This document shows, one piece after another, positions 52,010 through 60,802 of a DNA stretch of 64,000 nt. The notes beneath the pieces are model-generated. The model was not told the origin of the DNA and did no database searches. It saw only the letters and a program-made list of their open reading frames with translations. Both the position numbers and the translations under genes were made by a program. The stretch comes from Clostridium frigidicarnis (GTDB taxonomy: Bacteria > Bacillota > Clostridia > Clostridiales > Clostridiaceae), in NCBI RefSeq assembly GCF_900111985.1, contig NZ_FOKI01000010.1, positions 1 through 64,000 of the forward strand, read 5' to 3'. The first letter of the stretch is position 1. Each line of letters begins with the position of its first letter.

Positions 52010-54457
52010 TTAATACTTAAAAGCCTTAAATCCTTTAAGTCTTAAAGCATTTAATAAAACTGAAACTGAACTAAAACTCATTGCTAATGCCGCTATCATG
52101 GGATTAAGTAGTTTTCCTCCAAAAGCGTACCATATTCCCATAGCTACTGGTATTCCTAAGCTATTATAACCAAATGCCCAAAATAAATTTTCTTTTATGT
52201 TTAATATTGTTTTCTTACTTAAATTTATAGCTGTTGGTACATCCATTAAATCACTTCTCATAAGAACTATATCTGCTGATTCAATAGCTATATCTGTTCC
52301 AGATCCAATTGCTATACCTATATCTGATGCTGCTAATGCTGGTGCATCATTTATTCCGTCTCCAACCATTGCAACGACTTTTCCTTTTTGTTGAAGTTTT
52401 TTTACCTCTTCAGCCTTATTTTCTGGAAGAACCTCTGCTATTACATTGTCAATGTTAACTTGATTTGCTATAGCCTTAGCTGTATTATAATTATCACCTG
52501 TAATCATGATAACACTTATACCCATTGAATGAAGCACATCTATAGCTTTACTACTACTTAATTTAACTGTATCTGCAACTGCAATTATGCAACTAAGTTG
52601 CCCATCTACTGACATAAACATTGGAGTTTTACCCTCTTTAGATAAATTTTCTCCAATAACATCCCCATCCTTCATATGAATATTATTTTCTATCATAAGC
52701 CTAGAATTACCTATAAATATTTTTTTATTTTCTATGAAAGCTTCTATTCCTTTACCTGAAATAGATTTAAAGTATTCTACAGGTTTAAAATCTATATTAT
52801 TATCTTTTGCATAATTAACTATGGCCTCCCCTAAAGGGTGTTCTGATGCCTTTTCACAACTAGCAGCCATAGATAAAATTGTTTCCTTGTCACCACTTAT
52901 AGTTATAATATCTGTAACCTTTGGCTTACCTTCAGTTATAGTACCTGTTTTATCAAAAATAATTGTATTTATCTTATGTGTAGTTTCAAGAGCTTCTCCA
53001 CTTTTAATTAAAACTCCATTTTCAGCACCCTTTCCTGTACCAACCATTATAGCTGTTGGTGTAGCTAATCCTAATGCACAGGGACAAGCTATTACCAACA
53101 CAGATATAAATATTGTTAAACTAAATACAACATCCTTACCGCTTATATACCATGCTAAAGATGATATTATAGCTAAAGAAATTACTATTGGTACAAAATA
53201 ACCTGATATAATATCTGCAAGTTTTGCAATTGGAGCTTTAGAGCCCTGAGCATCCTCTACTAATTTTATGATTTGCGCTAATGCTGTATCATTACCGACC
53301 TTTGTAGCTTTATATTTTATATATCCATTTTTATTTATTGATGCTCCGATAACATTACTCCCAATACTTTTATCTACTGGCATACTCTCCCCTGTAAGCA
53401 TTGATTCATCGATAGAAGTTTCTCCTTCTATAATTACACCATCTACTGGAAGCTTTTCTCCTGGCTTAACTACTAAAATATCATTTGTCATTACCTCATC
53501 CAGTTGTATAAGTATTTCTTTATCATCCTTAATAACTGTAGCCATTTTCGGTGCAAGATTCATAAGTTTTTTTATTGCTTCTGATGTTTTGCCTTTTGTT
53601 ATACTTTCTAAATATTTTCCTAATGTTATTAATGTAAGAATAGTTGCTGCTGACTCAAAATATAGTTCATGTGTATAATGATTGTTTCCTTTTGAAATTT
53701 GTATTAATGCGAATATACCATAAAATACAGCTGCCAATGCTCCTATTGAAATTAAGGAATCCATATTAGGATTCTTAGTAATTAATGCCTTAAATCCGAT
53801 TTTAAAGAAATTCCTACCTTCATATACTACTGGAATTGTTAATATTAACTGAGCTAATGCAAAATTTAAAGCATTGTAAGATGGATTTAAAAAAGTTGGT
53901 ATTGGTAATCCAATCATATGCCCCATAGACACATACAATAAAGGTATTGTAAATATAAGAGATATTATAAATCTTCTCCAAAGCCCTTTCATTTCATCAA
54001 ACTTTTTGTCACTATTATTCGAACTATTAGCATCATCAATATTTAGTGCTTTGTACCCACCTTTATTTATAGCATTTTTTATATCCGATACTCTTGTGAC
54101 ACTTGGATTAAATGTTATTGTAAGCTTCTCTGTTGCTATATTTACACTTGCCTCTTCAACACCATCTAGTTTTCTACAAATACGTTCTACAGCTTTAGCA
54201 CAAGCTGCACATGTCATTCCCTCTATCTTAAATTCTTTCTTTATATTTTCATCATTAGCTTTATATCCGCCTTTATCTATTGCACTTTTTATTACTTCTA
54301 AAGATATGTTACTTTCATCAAATGTTATTGTAAGTTTTTCTGTTGCTATGTTTACACTTGCTTTTTCAACACCATTCAATTTTTTACAAATTCTTTCTAC
54401 AGCTTTAACACAAGCCGCGCATGTCATTCCTTCTATTTTTAAAGTTTTAGTAACCAC
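52010..54457 (-). CDS. copA: Copper-exporting P-type ATPase
   Basis: 815 residues. Two N-terminal HMA domains (about 4-68 and 74-138) each have GMTCAAC. Then eight membrane helices with the copper-channel motif CPC in VIACPCALGLATPTA, the actuator TGES, the phosphorylation site DKTGTITEG, the nucleotide-site HP (SEHPLGEA) and GDGINDAPALAASDIG. It pumps Cu(I) out with ATP. The start is a GTG with AGGTGG upstream. It follows csoR by 32 bases in one transcript. Confidence 0.97.
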   Translation of the reverse strand: MVTKTLKIEGMTCAACVKAVERICKKLNGVEKASVNIATEKLTITFDESNISLEVIKSAIDKGGYKANDENIKKEFKIEGMTCAACAKAVERICRKLDGVEEASVNIATEKLTITFNPSVTRVSDIKNAINKGGYKALNIDDANSSNNSDKKFDEMKGLWRRFIISLIFTIPLLYVSMGHMIGLPIPTFLNPSYNALNFALAQLILTIPVVYEGRNFFKIGFKALITKNPNMDSLISIGALAAVFYGIFALIQISKGNNHYTHELYFESAATILTLITLGKYLESITKGKTSEAIKKLMNLAPKMATVIKDDKEILIQLDEVMTNDILVVKPGEKLPVDGVIIEGETSIDESMLTGESMPVDKSIGSNVIGASINKNGYIKYKATKVGNDTALAQIIKLVEDAQGSKAPIAKLADIISGYFVPIVISLAIISSLAWYISGKDVVFSLTIFISVLVIACPCALGLATPTAIMVGTGKGAENGVLIKSGEALETTHKINTIIFDKTGTITEGKPKVTDIITISGDKETILSMAASCEKASEHPLGEAIVNYAKDNNIDFKPVEYFKSISGKGIEAFIENKKIFIGNSRLMIENNIHMKDGDVIGENLSKEGKTPMFMSVDGQLSCIIAVADTVKLSSSKAIDVLHSMGISVIMITGDNYNTAKAIANQVNIDNVIAEVLPENKAEEVKKLQQKGKVVAMVGDGINDAPALAASDIGIAIGSGTDIAIESADIVLMRSDLMDVPTAINLSKKTILNIKENLFWAFGYNSLGIPVAMGIWYAFGGKLLNPMIAALAMSFSSVSVLLNALRLKGFKAFKY

Positions 54458-54489
54458 TTTCTCACCACCTATTTCTATTAATGCATAAA

Positions 54490-54756
54490 TTATTTACTTA
54501 TTAGTTTATTTAAAACACTCATAACCTCTTTTATTTTTTCTTCTCCTCCATCATGCAAAAATGCTTCTTTTACACAATGATTCATGTGATTTTCTAATAT
54601 TATCATATTTGCTCTTTTTAATTGAGCTGATGCCGCTATAATCTGATTTGATATATCAATACAATATCTTTCTTCATCAATCATATTTATAATTCCATCT
54701 ATTTGTCCCCTTGCTGTCTTAAGAGCTTGTAAAGCCTTTTTTCTTTCATCATTCAC
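54490..54756 (-). CDS. csoR: Copper-sensing repressor CsoR
   Basis: 88 residues, all helical. The copper ligands Cys-His-Cys are at C32, H57 and C61 with the same spacing as in the known CsoR proteins (25 and 4). GQIDGIINMIDEERYC and ASAQLKRANMIILENHMNHCV are family hallmarks. Cu(I) binding releases it from the operator. It starts at GTG with GGGGAGG 7 bases upstream and is the first gene of csoR-copA-copZ, so it is autoregulated. Confidence 0.95.
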   Translation of the reverse strand: MNDERKKALQALKTARGQIDGIINMIDEERYCIDISNQIIAASAQLKRANMIILENHMNHCVKEAFLHDGGEEKIKEVMSVLNKLISK

Positions 54757-54769
54757 AAAATTACCTCCC

Positions 54770-54784
54770 CACCCCCCAGGGGTG
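54770..54784. promoter_or_regulatory. Putative CsoR operator
   Basis: CACCCC-CCA-GGGGTG, a GC-rich inverted repeat that stands out in this AT-rich genome. It lies just downstream of the promoter's start point and overlaps the ribosome-site region of csoR. GC-rich palindromes of this sort are typical CsoR sites. Confidence 0.8.
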
Positions 54785-54796
54785 CTATTTGATTTA

Positions 54797-54825
54797 ATTA
54801 TAGTTCTCTTAATTTAAAATTACAA
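54797..54825 (-). promoter_or_regulatory. Sigma-A promoter of csoR-copA-copZ
   Basis: On the minus strand TTGTAA (54820-54825), 17 bases, TATAAT (54797-54802). The operator begins about 12 bases after the -10 box, so bound CsoR would block initiation. The rest of the gap to 55090 is AT-rich without a gene. Confidence 0.8.
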
Positions 54826-55103
54826 TACTTTTTTAAAATTTTTTAAACATTTATATACTTTATCCTATATCTTCCTCTATAAGCCCGTCTAAATTTATGT
54901 TAAATTTATTATTGTAATCTAAGTTATTAGCTTGCGAATTCGCTATAATCATTTTTTAAAATCCCTCAAACAAATAATAACTATTATTATTTATAATAAT
55001 AGCATATTCTATTCTTTATTTGTACATAATGTTATTTGTACTTTATGTTGAAAATATGTGTATTTTGTAATATCATTTCTATATAGGCAAGGAGGTTTAC
55101 GCA

Positions 55104-55982
55104 ATGAAAAAAGCTTTTAAATTAATATTACCAATAATAGCTACTAGTATGTTGTTTTCTGGTTGTTCTAATATAACTTTCAGCGATTTAAAAACAACTA
55201 CTGTTGAAGATAAAAAACTTGATCCTCAACTTTCAAAGGCTATTGAAACAACTAAGTTACTTGATAATTTTACTCAAAGTGGAGTAATTAATATGGAATT
55301 CTCAGGATTAACTCAAGGCTCATCTACTGATAAAAATATAAGACTTGAATTTGATATTGTATCAAAAGATAATGGAAGCAATTTTTATAAAAAAACTGTT
55401 GAAAATAAATCATTAACATCTGAATTATATGTGAATGATAACTCATTATTACTAAAACCAATAAAAAACGATAAATTTGTAGATATGAGCACTACTCCAA
55501 AATTTACCGAAATGATTGGTGACATATATACCCTTAGTGATCAGCCTTACAACTTATTAGCTGACAAATTGTTATCTAAATTAAGCGAAAGATCATTGGA
55601 CTTTAAGGATTCCACCATAAATGCAGATGGAAGGGATATAAATGTTAAAACTTTAGAAGAAACTATACCTAGCAAAGATGTCCATGATAATTTAATTAAT
55701 GTTGCTAAATCCTTTTTAGGTTATCAGTACAAAACTGAAAAAGATTTACAATCTGCCATAAAGGGAATTAAATTATCTGACGTAAAAACAAACGTATATA
55801 TTAACAAAGAAGATGTAATTCATGCTATGGACATATCTTTTGACATGACTATAGATAATAAAACTACTGTGAAATTTAGAAGTTCAACTCATTTAACAGG
55901 ATATAATAATTCCAAAATCAAGTTACCTTCTATTGATAAGCAGGATATAATATCTTTTGAACAATATACTAAAAAGAAATAG
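55104..55982 (+). CDS. Secreted lipoprotein of unknown function
   Basis: 292 residues. A lipoprotein signal (KKAFKLILPIIATSMLFSGC) with lipobox LFSGC puts the mature protein on the outer face of the membrane. The rest is a beta-rich domain with alternating strands such as NIRLEFDIVSKDNGSNFY and SELYVNDNSLLLKP, similar in style to LolA/LppX-like or DUF6612-type lipoproteins, but I do not recognise a definite family. The ATG follows AAGGAGG. It is a single gene followed by a repeat element. Confidence 0.8.
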   Translation: MKKAFKLILPIIATSMLFSGCSNITFSDLKTTTVEDKKLDPQLSKAIETTKLLDNFTQSGVINMEFSGLTQGSSTDKNIRLEFDIVSKDNGSNFYKKTVENKSLTSELYVNDNSLLLKPIKNDKFVDMSTTPKFTEMIGDIYTLSDQPYNLLADKLLSKLSERSLDFKDSTINADGRDINVKTLEETIPSKDVHDNLINVAKSFLGYQYKTEKDLQSAIKGIKLSDVKTNVYINKEDVIHAMDISFDMTIDNKTTVKFRSSTHLTGYNNSKIKLPSIDKQDIISFEQYTKKK

Positions 55983-56000
55983 CTAACTAAAAAATTCATA

Positions 56001-56196
56001 AAAATGAGTGGGTATAAGCATTAGCAAACTATCTGGCGAACATCAATCATTCTTGTTATAAAAAACATTGATGGCGTTAATAATTCCAATCTGTTCGAAG
56101 CGAAGCAAGTTGTCGGAATTTAGCCATTAATGCTTTTTATTACTTAGAATGATATGTGTATCCAGCTAGTTCGTGTTGCTTATACCCACTCACTTT
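56001..56196. repeat. Second repeat element (TATAAGC-end family), full copy
   Basis: A 196-base element with inverted ends AAAATGAGTGGGTATAAGCA and TGCTTATACCCACTCACTTTT. The interior contains TTAGCAAACTATCTGGCGAAC, a CATTGATGGCG hairpin and AATTCCAA...TCGGAATT inverted repeats. It sits between the lipoprotein and galU stop codons, so it may serve as a terminator for both. Confidence 0.75.
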
Positions 56197-56253
56197 TTAT
56201 ATATATTTTTATTTGAATTGCAAGTTTTTCTTAACTTACAACTCAAATAAAAT

Positions 56254-57120
56254 CTATTTTAAAATAGATTTTAAGTATTCTTCAAATTCCTCTTTAAGTT
56301 CTGGTCTTCTAAGTGCATACTCTACAGTTGCCTCTAAAAATCCTAACTTATCTCCAACATCATATCTTCTTCCTTCAAAATCATACGCATACATAGCCTC
56401 ATGTTGTATTAATGTTAACAAAGCATCTGTAAGTTGAATTTCACCATTTTTACCTGGTCTTGTGTTTCCTAATATTTCGAATATCTTAGGAGTTATTATA
56501 TATCTTCCTAATATTGCAACATTAGTTGGTGCTTCTTCCACAGATGGTTTCTCTACAAGTCCCTTTACTTTATACACTCTATCTTCTATATGTAGACCAT
56601 TAACAATGCCATACTTTGAAACATCTTTTTCTGGAACTGTTTGAACTCCTAGTATAGATGTTTGATATTCTTCATAACAATCCATAAGTTGTTTTAAGCA
56701 TGGTTTATTTTCGTTATAAACTATATCATCACCTAAAAGCACTGCAAATGGTTCATCTCCTACAAAAGTTTTTGCACAATTTATAGCATGACCTAGTCCT
56801 TTAGGTTCCTTTTGTCTTATATAGTGTATATCTACCATATCTGATATATCTCTCACAAGTTCTAAAAGTTCATCTTTACCGCTTTTTTCTAATTGCATTT
56901 CAAGCTCTATTGATCTATCAAAGTGATCCTCTATACATTTTTTATTTCTTCCCGTAATTATTAATATTTCCTCTATTCCTGATTGTATAGCTTCCTCTAT
57001 TATATATTGTATCGTTGGCTTATCTACTATTGGTAGCATTTCCTTTGGTTGAGCTTTTGTTGCTGGAAGAAATCTAGTACCAAGTCCAGCTGCTGGTATT
57101 ATAGCTTTTCTTATTTTCAT
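56254..57120 (-). CDS. galU: UTP-glucose-1-phosphate uridylyltransferase
   Basis: 288 residues from the ATG at 57120, with AGAGGTG upstream; an ATG at 57141 has the ribosome site inside its frame. It makes UDP-glucose for glycolipids and surface glycans. The nucleotidyltransferase motif is IPAAGLGTRFLPATKAQPKEMLP (read in two parts), with VDKPTIQYIIEEA, EPKGLGHAI, LLGDDIVY and LVEKPS. It is a single gene. Confidence 0.96.
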   Translation of the reverse strand: MKIRKAIIPAAGLGTRFLPATKAQPKEMLPIVDKPTIQYIIEEAIQSGIEEILIITGRNKKCIEDHFDRSIELEMQLEKSGKDELLELVRDISDMVDIHYIRQKEPKGLGHAINCAKTFVGDEPFAVLLGDDIVYNENKPCLKQLMDCYEEYQTSILGVQTVPEKDVSKYGIVNGLHIEDRVYKVKGLVEKPSVEEAPTNVAILGRYIITPKIFEILGNTRPGKNGEIQLTDALLTLIQHEAMYAYDFEGRRYDVGDKLGFLEATVEYALRRPELKEEFEEYLKSILK

Positions 57121-57287
57121 TTTTACACCTCTATTTGACATTTGAAAATTTATAATTCTATGTCTTAATATTCTCTTTATATATTATTATAATACTACAA
57201 TTATTCTTTTAATCCTTCTTTAGTTATACATTTGAATTAGTTTAAAAGTCAATCTTTTACTTACATTTAAATATAATTAAATTCACT

Positions 57288-57354
57288 AGAAAAGCATTGA
57301 TATAGTCATAAGTTTTAATATTTTATTAAAACTATCTAACTTCAATGCTTTTCT
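57288..57354 (-). terminator. Terminator downstream of the CBS-domain gene
   Basis: Outer stem AGAAAAGCATTGA / TCAATGCTTTTCT (13 bp) plus an inner stem AGTTTTAATA / TATTAAAACT, about 30 bases past the CBS gene stop. Confidence 0.8.
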
Positions 57355-57380
57355 ATTTAAAGATTTCTACTACTCAAATT

Positions 57381-57806
57381 TTATATTATCTTTCTTTTTT
57401 CTTCTTTAGGTATGGCATTATAACAATAATTTATAATGTCACTTCTTTTTATTATTCCTATAAATATCCCATTATCATCTACAACTGGCACAAAATTTTG
57501 ACTTACAGCTAAAGATATTAAGTTTTCTATGTCGGAATTTATGGTTACTGGTTTATGCTTTCTTTTTCTTGGAATATCCTCTACCTTTACCTTATTGGTA
57601 TTTTTAAAGTTAAGATCTGGAGTAGATTTAAGTTTCCATAGCAAGTCGCCCTCAGTTAAAGTACCAACATACTTTCCTGCATTATTTATTAATGGTATAG
57701 CCGTATAACCGTGATACTCCATTCTCTCCATAACTTGTCTCATGGTAGATTCTATATCCTCATAAATAACCTCACTTTTTGGTGTTAAAAAAAATGCTAT
57801 ATTCAT
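57381..57806 (-). CDS. CBS-pair domain protein
   Basis: 141 residues made of two CBS motifs (about 10-65 and 75-130): TAIPLINNAGKYVGTLTEGDLL and FVPVVDDNGIFIGIIKRSDII, each ending with the typical G-x3-x2-D turn. Stand-alone CBS pairs bind adenine nucleotides or c-di-AMP in other Firmicutes; the ligand here is unknown. It is a single gene, divergent from the YtxH-type gene. Confidence 0.88.
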   Translation of the reverse strand: MNIAFFLTPKSEVIYEDIESTMRQVMERMEYHGYTAIPLINNAGKYVGTLTEGDLLWKLKSTPDLNFKNTNKVKVEDIPRKRKHKPVTINSDIENLISLAVSQNFVPVVDDNGIFIGIIKRSDIINYCYNAIPKEEKRKII

Positions 57807-58180
57807 GGCCCATCCTTTCCAAAAAATATAGAATTTTATTAGAGTAATACTACTATAAATATATAGTATATCTTAATTTTTAAATAACATTATTTTACTC
57901 TAATATTAAGTTCAATATTTACTCTTTACTTATATTATTGAAATATTAGTATATTTCAATCACCTACATTTTATCATATATACACACTACTTTTCCATAT
58001 CAAAACACTAAACAAACTTTTAATTTTTATGTAGTTTTTGTTAACTTATTAAAAAGTTTAATTTACTGTTAATTTAAAAATAAATCACCAGATATTTATA
58101 GCAAAATTCCCCATATTCTGATATACTCATTAGTATAAATTCATTTAAAATTCTTAATTTAATATTTTATACTATATAAT
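57807..58180. other. Divergent promoter spacer
   Basis: About 370 AT-rich bases between the CBS and YtxH-type genes. No repeat element or small gene is visible. Confidence 0.45.
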
Positions 58181-58196
58181 GGAAGGAATGATTTAC

Positions 58197-58586
58197 ATGT
58201 TAAAAAATATTATCGCTCAAAAAAGAAAAGAAGCAGAACTAAAAAACAAAAAATTAGCAACTAAAAAATTGGCAACTGGAGCTGGTATAGGTATTTTAGC
58301 TGGAGCTGTTGCTGGAATACTAATGGCTCCAAAATCCGGTAAAGACACTAGAGAAACTATTGTTAACTCTGCTAAAGATTTAAATGGAAATGTGAAAGCT
58401 AAAGCTGTTGAAACAAAAGAAACTTTAGCTACAAAATCTAAAGAAGCAAAATTCAAAATCTCTGAATACCTAAATGAAAAGAGAAAGTGTTCAGAAGAAA
58501 CTACTAATAAAATTGTTTCTGACACTAACAGTTGTCCAGAGTGTGAAGAATGTACTGAAGAAAATGAGTGCAAAGAAAACCAATAA
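58197..58586 (+). CDS. YtxH-domain protein with cysteine-rich tail
   Basis: 129 residues from the ATG at 58197; GGAAGG lies 10 bases upstream. One glycine-rich hydrophobic segment with the YtxH signature is present: GAGIGILAGAVAGILMAPKSGKDTRE (read in two parts). A basic coiled region follows, then a tail with CPECEECTEENEC. YtxH proteins are stress-related in B. subtilis; the cysteine-rich tail may bind metal. It is followed 17 bases later by a DUF948-type gene, the usual YtxG-YtxH pairing in reversed order. Confidence 0.85.
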   Translation: MLKNIIAQKRKEAELKNKKLATKKLATGAGIGILAGAVAGILMAPKSGKDTRETIVNSAKDLNGNVKAKAVETKETLATKSKEAKFKISEYLNEKRKCSEETTNKIVSDTNSCPECEECTEENECKENQ

Positions 58587-58603
58587 TTTTAAGGTGTGAT
58601 TAA

Positions 58604-58942
58604 ATGATAGCTATATCTACATTAGGATATTTGTTTTTAGGTTTACTAGCTTCTATAGCTTTAGTTTTCATATCTATAGTATCATACAAGCTAATACGCC
58701 TTATTTCTAATATAAATAAACTAATTGAAAAAAATGAATCTAATATAAATTCTACATTAAATAATTTGCCTCAAACTAGTGAAAATATAAAAGATATTTC
58801 TGATAATGTAAAAGATATTTCTGATGTTGCAGTTGAAACTACTGCTTCTGCTATAGTGGCAAAGGAAAATATAGATACCTATCTTTCTACTTTTAAAGAT
58901 ATTGTATCAATAATATCAAATATATTCTTAAAAAATAAGTAA
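58604..58942 (+). CDS. DUF948 (YtxG-like) membrane protein
   Basis: 112 residues: an N-terminal membrane helix (LGYLFLGLLASIALVFISIV) then a heptad-rich coiled coil containing the repeat SENIKDISDNVKDISD. This matches the DUF948/YtxG architecture. It is in an operon with the YtxH-type gene. Confidence 0.8.
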   Translation: MIAISTLGYLFLGLLASIALVFISIVSYKLIRLISNINKLIEKNESNINSTLNNLPQTSENIKDISDNVKDISDVAVETTASAIVAKENIDTYLSTFKDIVSIISNIFLKNK

Positions 58943-58956
58943 ATTTATCTAAACCT

Positions 58957-59150
58957 AAAAGTGAGATCTAAGCAACACAAACTACCTAAATACACAAAGT
59001 ATTTTAAGACATAAAAAAACTTCATATGGCTAAATTCCAAAAGCTTACTAGGTTCAAACAATTGGAATTCTTAAAGCCCTATAAAGTTTTTTTATACCAA
59101 TAATACTAGTTGTCATCAGATAGTTTACTAATGCTTATACCTCACTTTTT
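58957..59150. repeat. Second repeat element (TATAAGC-end family), full copy
   Basis: A 194-base element, ends AAAAGTGAGATCTAAGCA and ATGCTTATACCTCACTTTT, with inner inverted repeats AAACTTCATATGG... and AATTCCAA/TTGGAATT around 59033-59075. The copy follows the DUF948 gene directly. After it come about 130 bases of degenerate spacer repeat and a MITE-like element; no gene is visible until 59442. Confidence 0.7.
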
Positions 59151-59282
59151 TTAGATAATTTTTTATTATGATATATTGAATTTTAAGTTTTTTTAATGAG
59201 CATGAAGAAAAACATCACTAACTTGTAACTAATTAAATTAGTTTACTAATGCTTATCATTCTATCTTCATTAGAATTACTTT

Positions 59283-59442
59283 AGGCACATTCAAAAAAAT
59301 AACAAGTCGTATGTTAGTATATTTTGTGCAATACTTCGTCAGCAATATTAGCTCATAGTCTATGCTATGAACTAATATCACTTCCTTGTCTGACACAAAA
59401 TATACATGGCATCTTGGACTTGTTATTTTCTTTCATGTGCCT
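59283..59442. repeat. MITE-like hairpin element, full copy C
   Basis: A 160-base element, ends AGGCACATTCAAAAAAATAAC and GTTATTTTCTTTCATGTGCCT, orientation as copy A. The interior TTCGTCAGCAATATTAGCTC ... GAACTAATATCACTTCC and TTGTCTGACACAAAATAT match copies A and B. Its right end overlaps the stop codon of the small gene at 59442. Confidence 0.85.
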
Positions 59443-59546
59443 TATTCATTGATAGTATTCTTCTTATCTTTACTATCATTTACAAGAACAGATACTAAAG
59501 CCGCTACTGCAGCTATTGTTAAAGCAATTTTTGATTTCTTTTTCAT
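59442..59546 (-). CDS. 34-residue small membrane peptide
   Basis: An ATG at 59546 with AGAGGTGAAAG upstream opens a frame of 34 codons: MKKKSKIALTIAAVAALVSV, then LVNDSKDKKNTINE and a TAA. It has a positive start, one hydrophobic helix (about 7-22) and a charged tail, as in many small membrane proteins. The stop codon is formed at the edge of the repeat element, which may have set the present C terminus. It lies just downstream of the exonuclease gene's end. Function unknown. Confidence 0.65.
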   Translation of the reverse strand: MKKKSKIALTIAAVAALVSVLVNDSKDKKNTINE

Positions 59547-59559
59547 ATCTTTCACCTCT

Positions 59560-60459
59560 TTAACTTATTTTCTCTAATTTATAAGAATAGTTCATATACT
59601 CTTCTTCAGTTATAACCATTCCGTTGTTTTTATAAACTTTATCTCCACCTAATGTTTGTTTTATTACAACCTCATGTAATACCTTACAATTACATTTTGT
59701 GCAATTAGAAAGGGCTACAAATCTCCAATTAAAGAATTTAGGTGGGCATTGAATTTCTAATACACTACTACATTTAGGACATTTTAATTCTATATTATTT
59801 TCATCTATACATACATCATCAAAACTATTTAATGTTAAAGCTGGCATATTTAATATATCTTCTACTATATAATTTTTAACTATTCTATAGTTATATATTC
59901 GTCTAAACACATCTGCAGTGTACATAGCATCATTTAATGCATCATGAAGTCTTCCTTCATCTTTTCTTATAGATAGTTTTTGTAATGCTCTTTTTAAACT
60001 TAGGGATTTCTTTTCCCCCATTACATTAGTGCAATATTCTTGTATATCTATGTACTTTTTGATCCAAGATACATGATTTATATTGTAATAATGGGAATTT
60101 CTTATTATTTCAGCTATATCATCCTTTGCCCATGAGCATATTATGTCATCATCTTTAACGAAACCTCCAAGGTTTTCTAAGGCCTCTATAAATGGAACTC
60201 CCCTATTTAAATCTTCCTCTTTTATTCCTGTTATTTCTATTATTTTAGGATTGAGAATAGGAAAAATTTCAGGCTTAACATATATCTTAAAGCTATCTAA
60301 CTCTCTTAAATATTTATCCAGTCTAACTGCTCCTATTTCTATTATCTCATTAGGACATTCCATATTAACAAATTGAGGATATTTACAATAAAATTCTTCA
60401 TCATATTTTGTTATTTCTGATAGATTATTAAATTCTAAATCTAAAATAATGTATCCCAT
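59560..60459 (-). CDS. DEDDh 3'-5' exonuclease with C-terminal zinc motif
   Basis: 299 residues. The exonuclease core has ILDLEFN with the DxE metal site, EIGAVRLDK, the middle aspartate in SWAKDDIAEI and HDALNDAMYTADVF as the third motif with the DEDDh histidine. The region resembles KapD/ERI-1-like proteins. After residue about 225 a four-cysteine cluster follows (CPKCSS...CTKCNCKV), suggesting a nucleic-acid-binding ribbon. It would trim RNA or DNA 3' ends. TAGGAGG precedes the ATG. Confidence 0.85.
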   Translation of the reverse strand: MGYIILDLEFNNLSEITKYDEEFYCKYPQFVNMECPNEIIEIGAVRLDKYLRELDSFKIYVKPEIFPILNPKIIEITGIKEEDLNRGVPFIEALENLGGFVKDDDIICSWAKDDIAEIIRNSHYYNINHVSWIKKYIDIQEYCTNVMGEKKSLSLKRALQKLSIRKDEGRLHDALNDAMYTADVFRRIYNYRIVKNYIVEDILNMPALTLNSFDDVCIDENNIELKCPKCSSVLEIQCPPKFFNWRFVALSNCTKCNCKVLHEVVIKQTLGGDKVYKNNGMVITEEEYMNYSYKLEKIS

Positions 60460-60802
60460 CTATTTCCTCCTAACTAGTCACCTTACAACTTTAATGTTAA
60501 AATATATACTTGAAACGGAATTTATCCGAATATTTTCTTATTGTTTAAAAATTGAAACTATATACTAATTATACCTTATAATTTTAATAATTAATAGAAA
60601 TTACTATAACTTTATTTTGAACATTACACTTGATTTTTTATCTTATAACTACCCATGTGTAACCCCTGAATCCTCTTACAATGTGTGTTATACTATATGC
60701 TAAACCCTTAGACATTTGGATGATGGAAAGAACATACCCTGAAGAAAATTCATTCTATTATTTAATTATAATGTTTCTATCTTTATTAACTAGGAGGCTT
60801 GT
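60460..60802. other. Divergent promoter spacer, unidentified leader
   Basis: About 340 bases. The segment 60645-60760 (around ACCCCTGAATCC, GTGTGTTATACTATATGC and GGATGATGGAAAG) is less AT-rich than the rest and could be a structured leader of the GH8-like gene. I could not match it to a known riboswitch. Confidence 0.35.

Noticed and set aside
60645..60760. c-di-GMP riboswitch upstream of the GH8-like gene
   Set aside because: The conserved cores of class I and II aptamers are not present.
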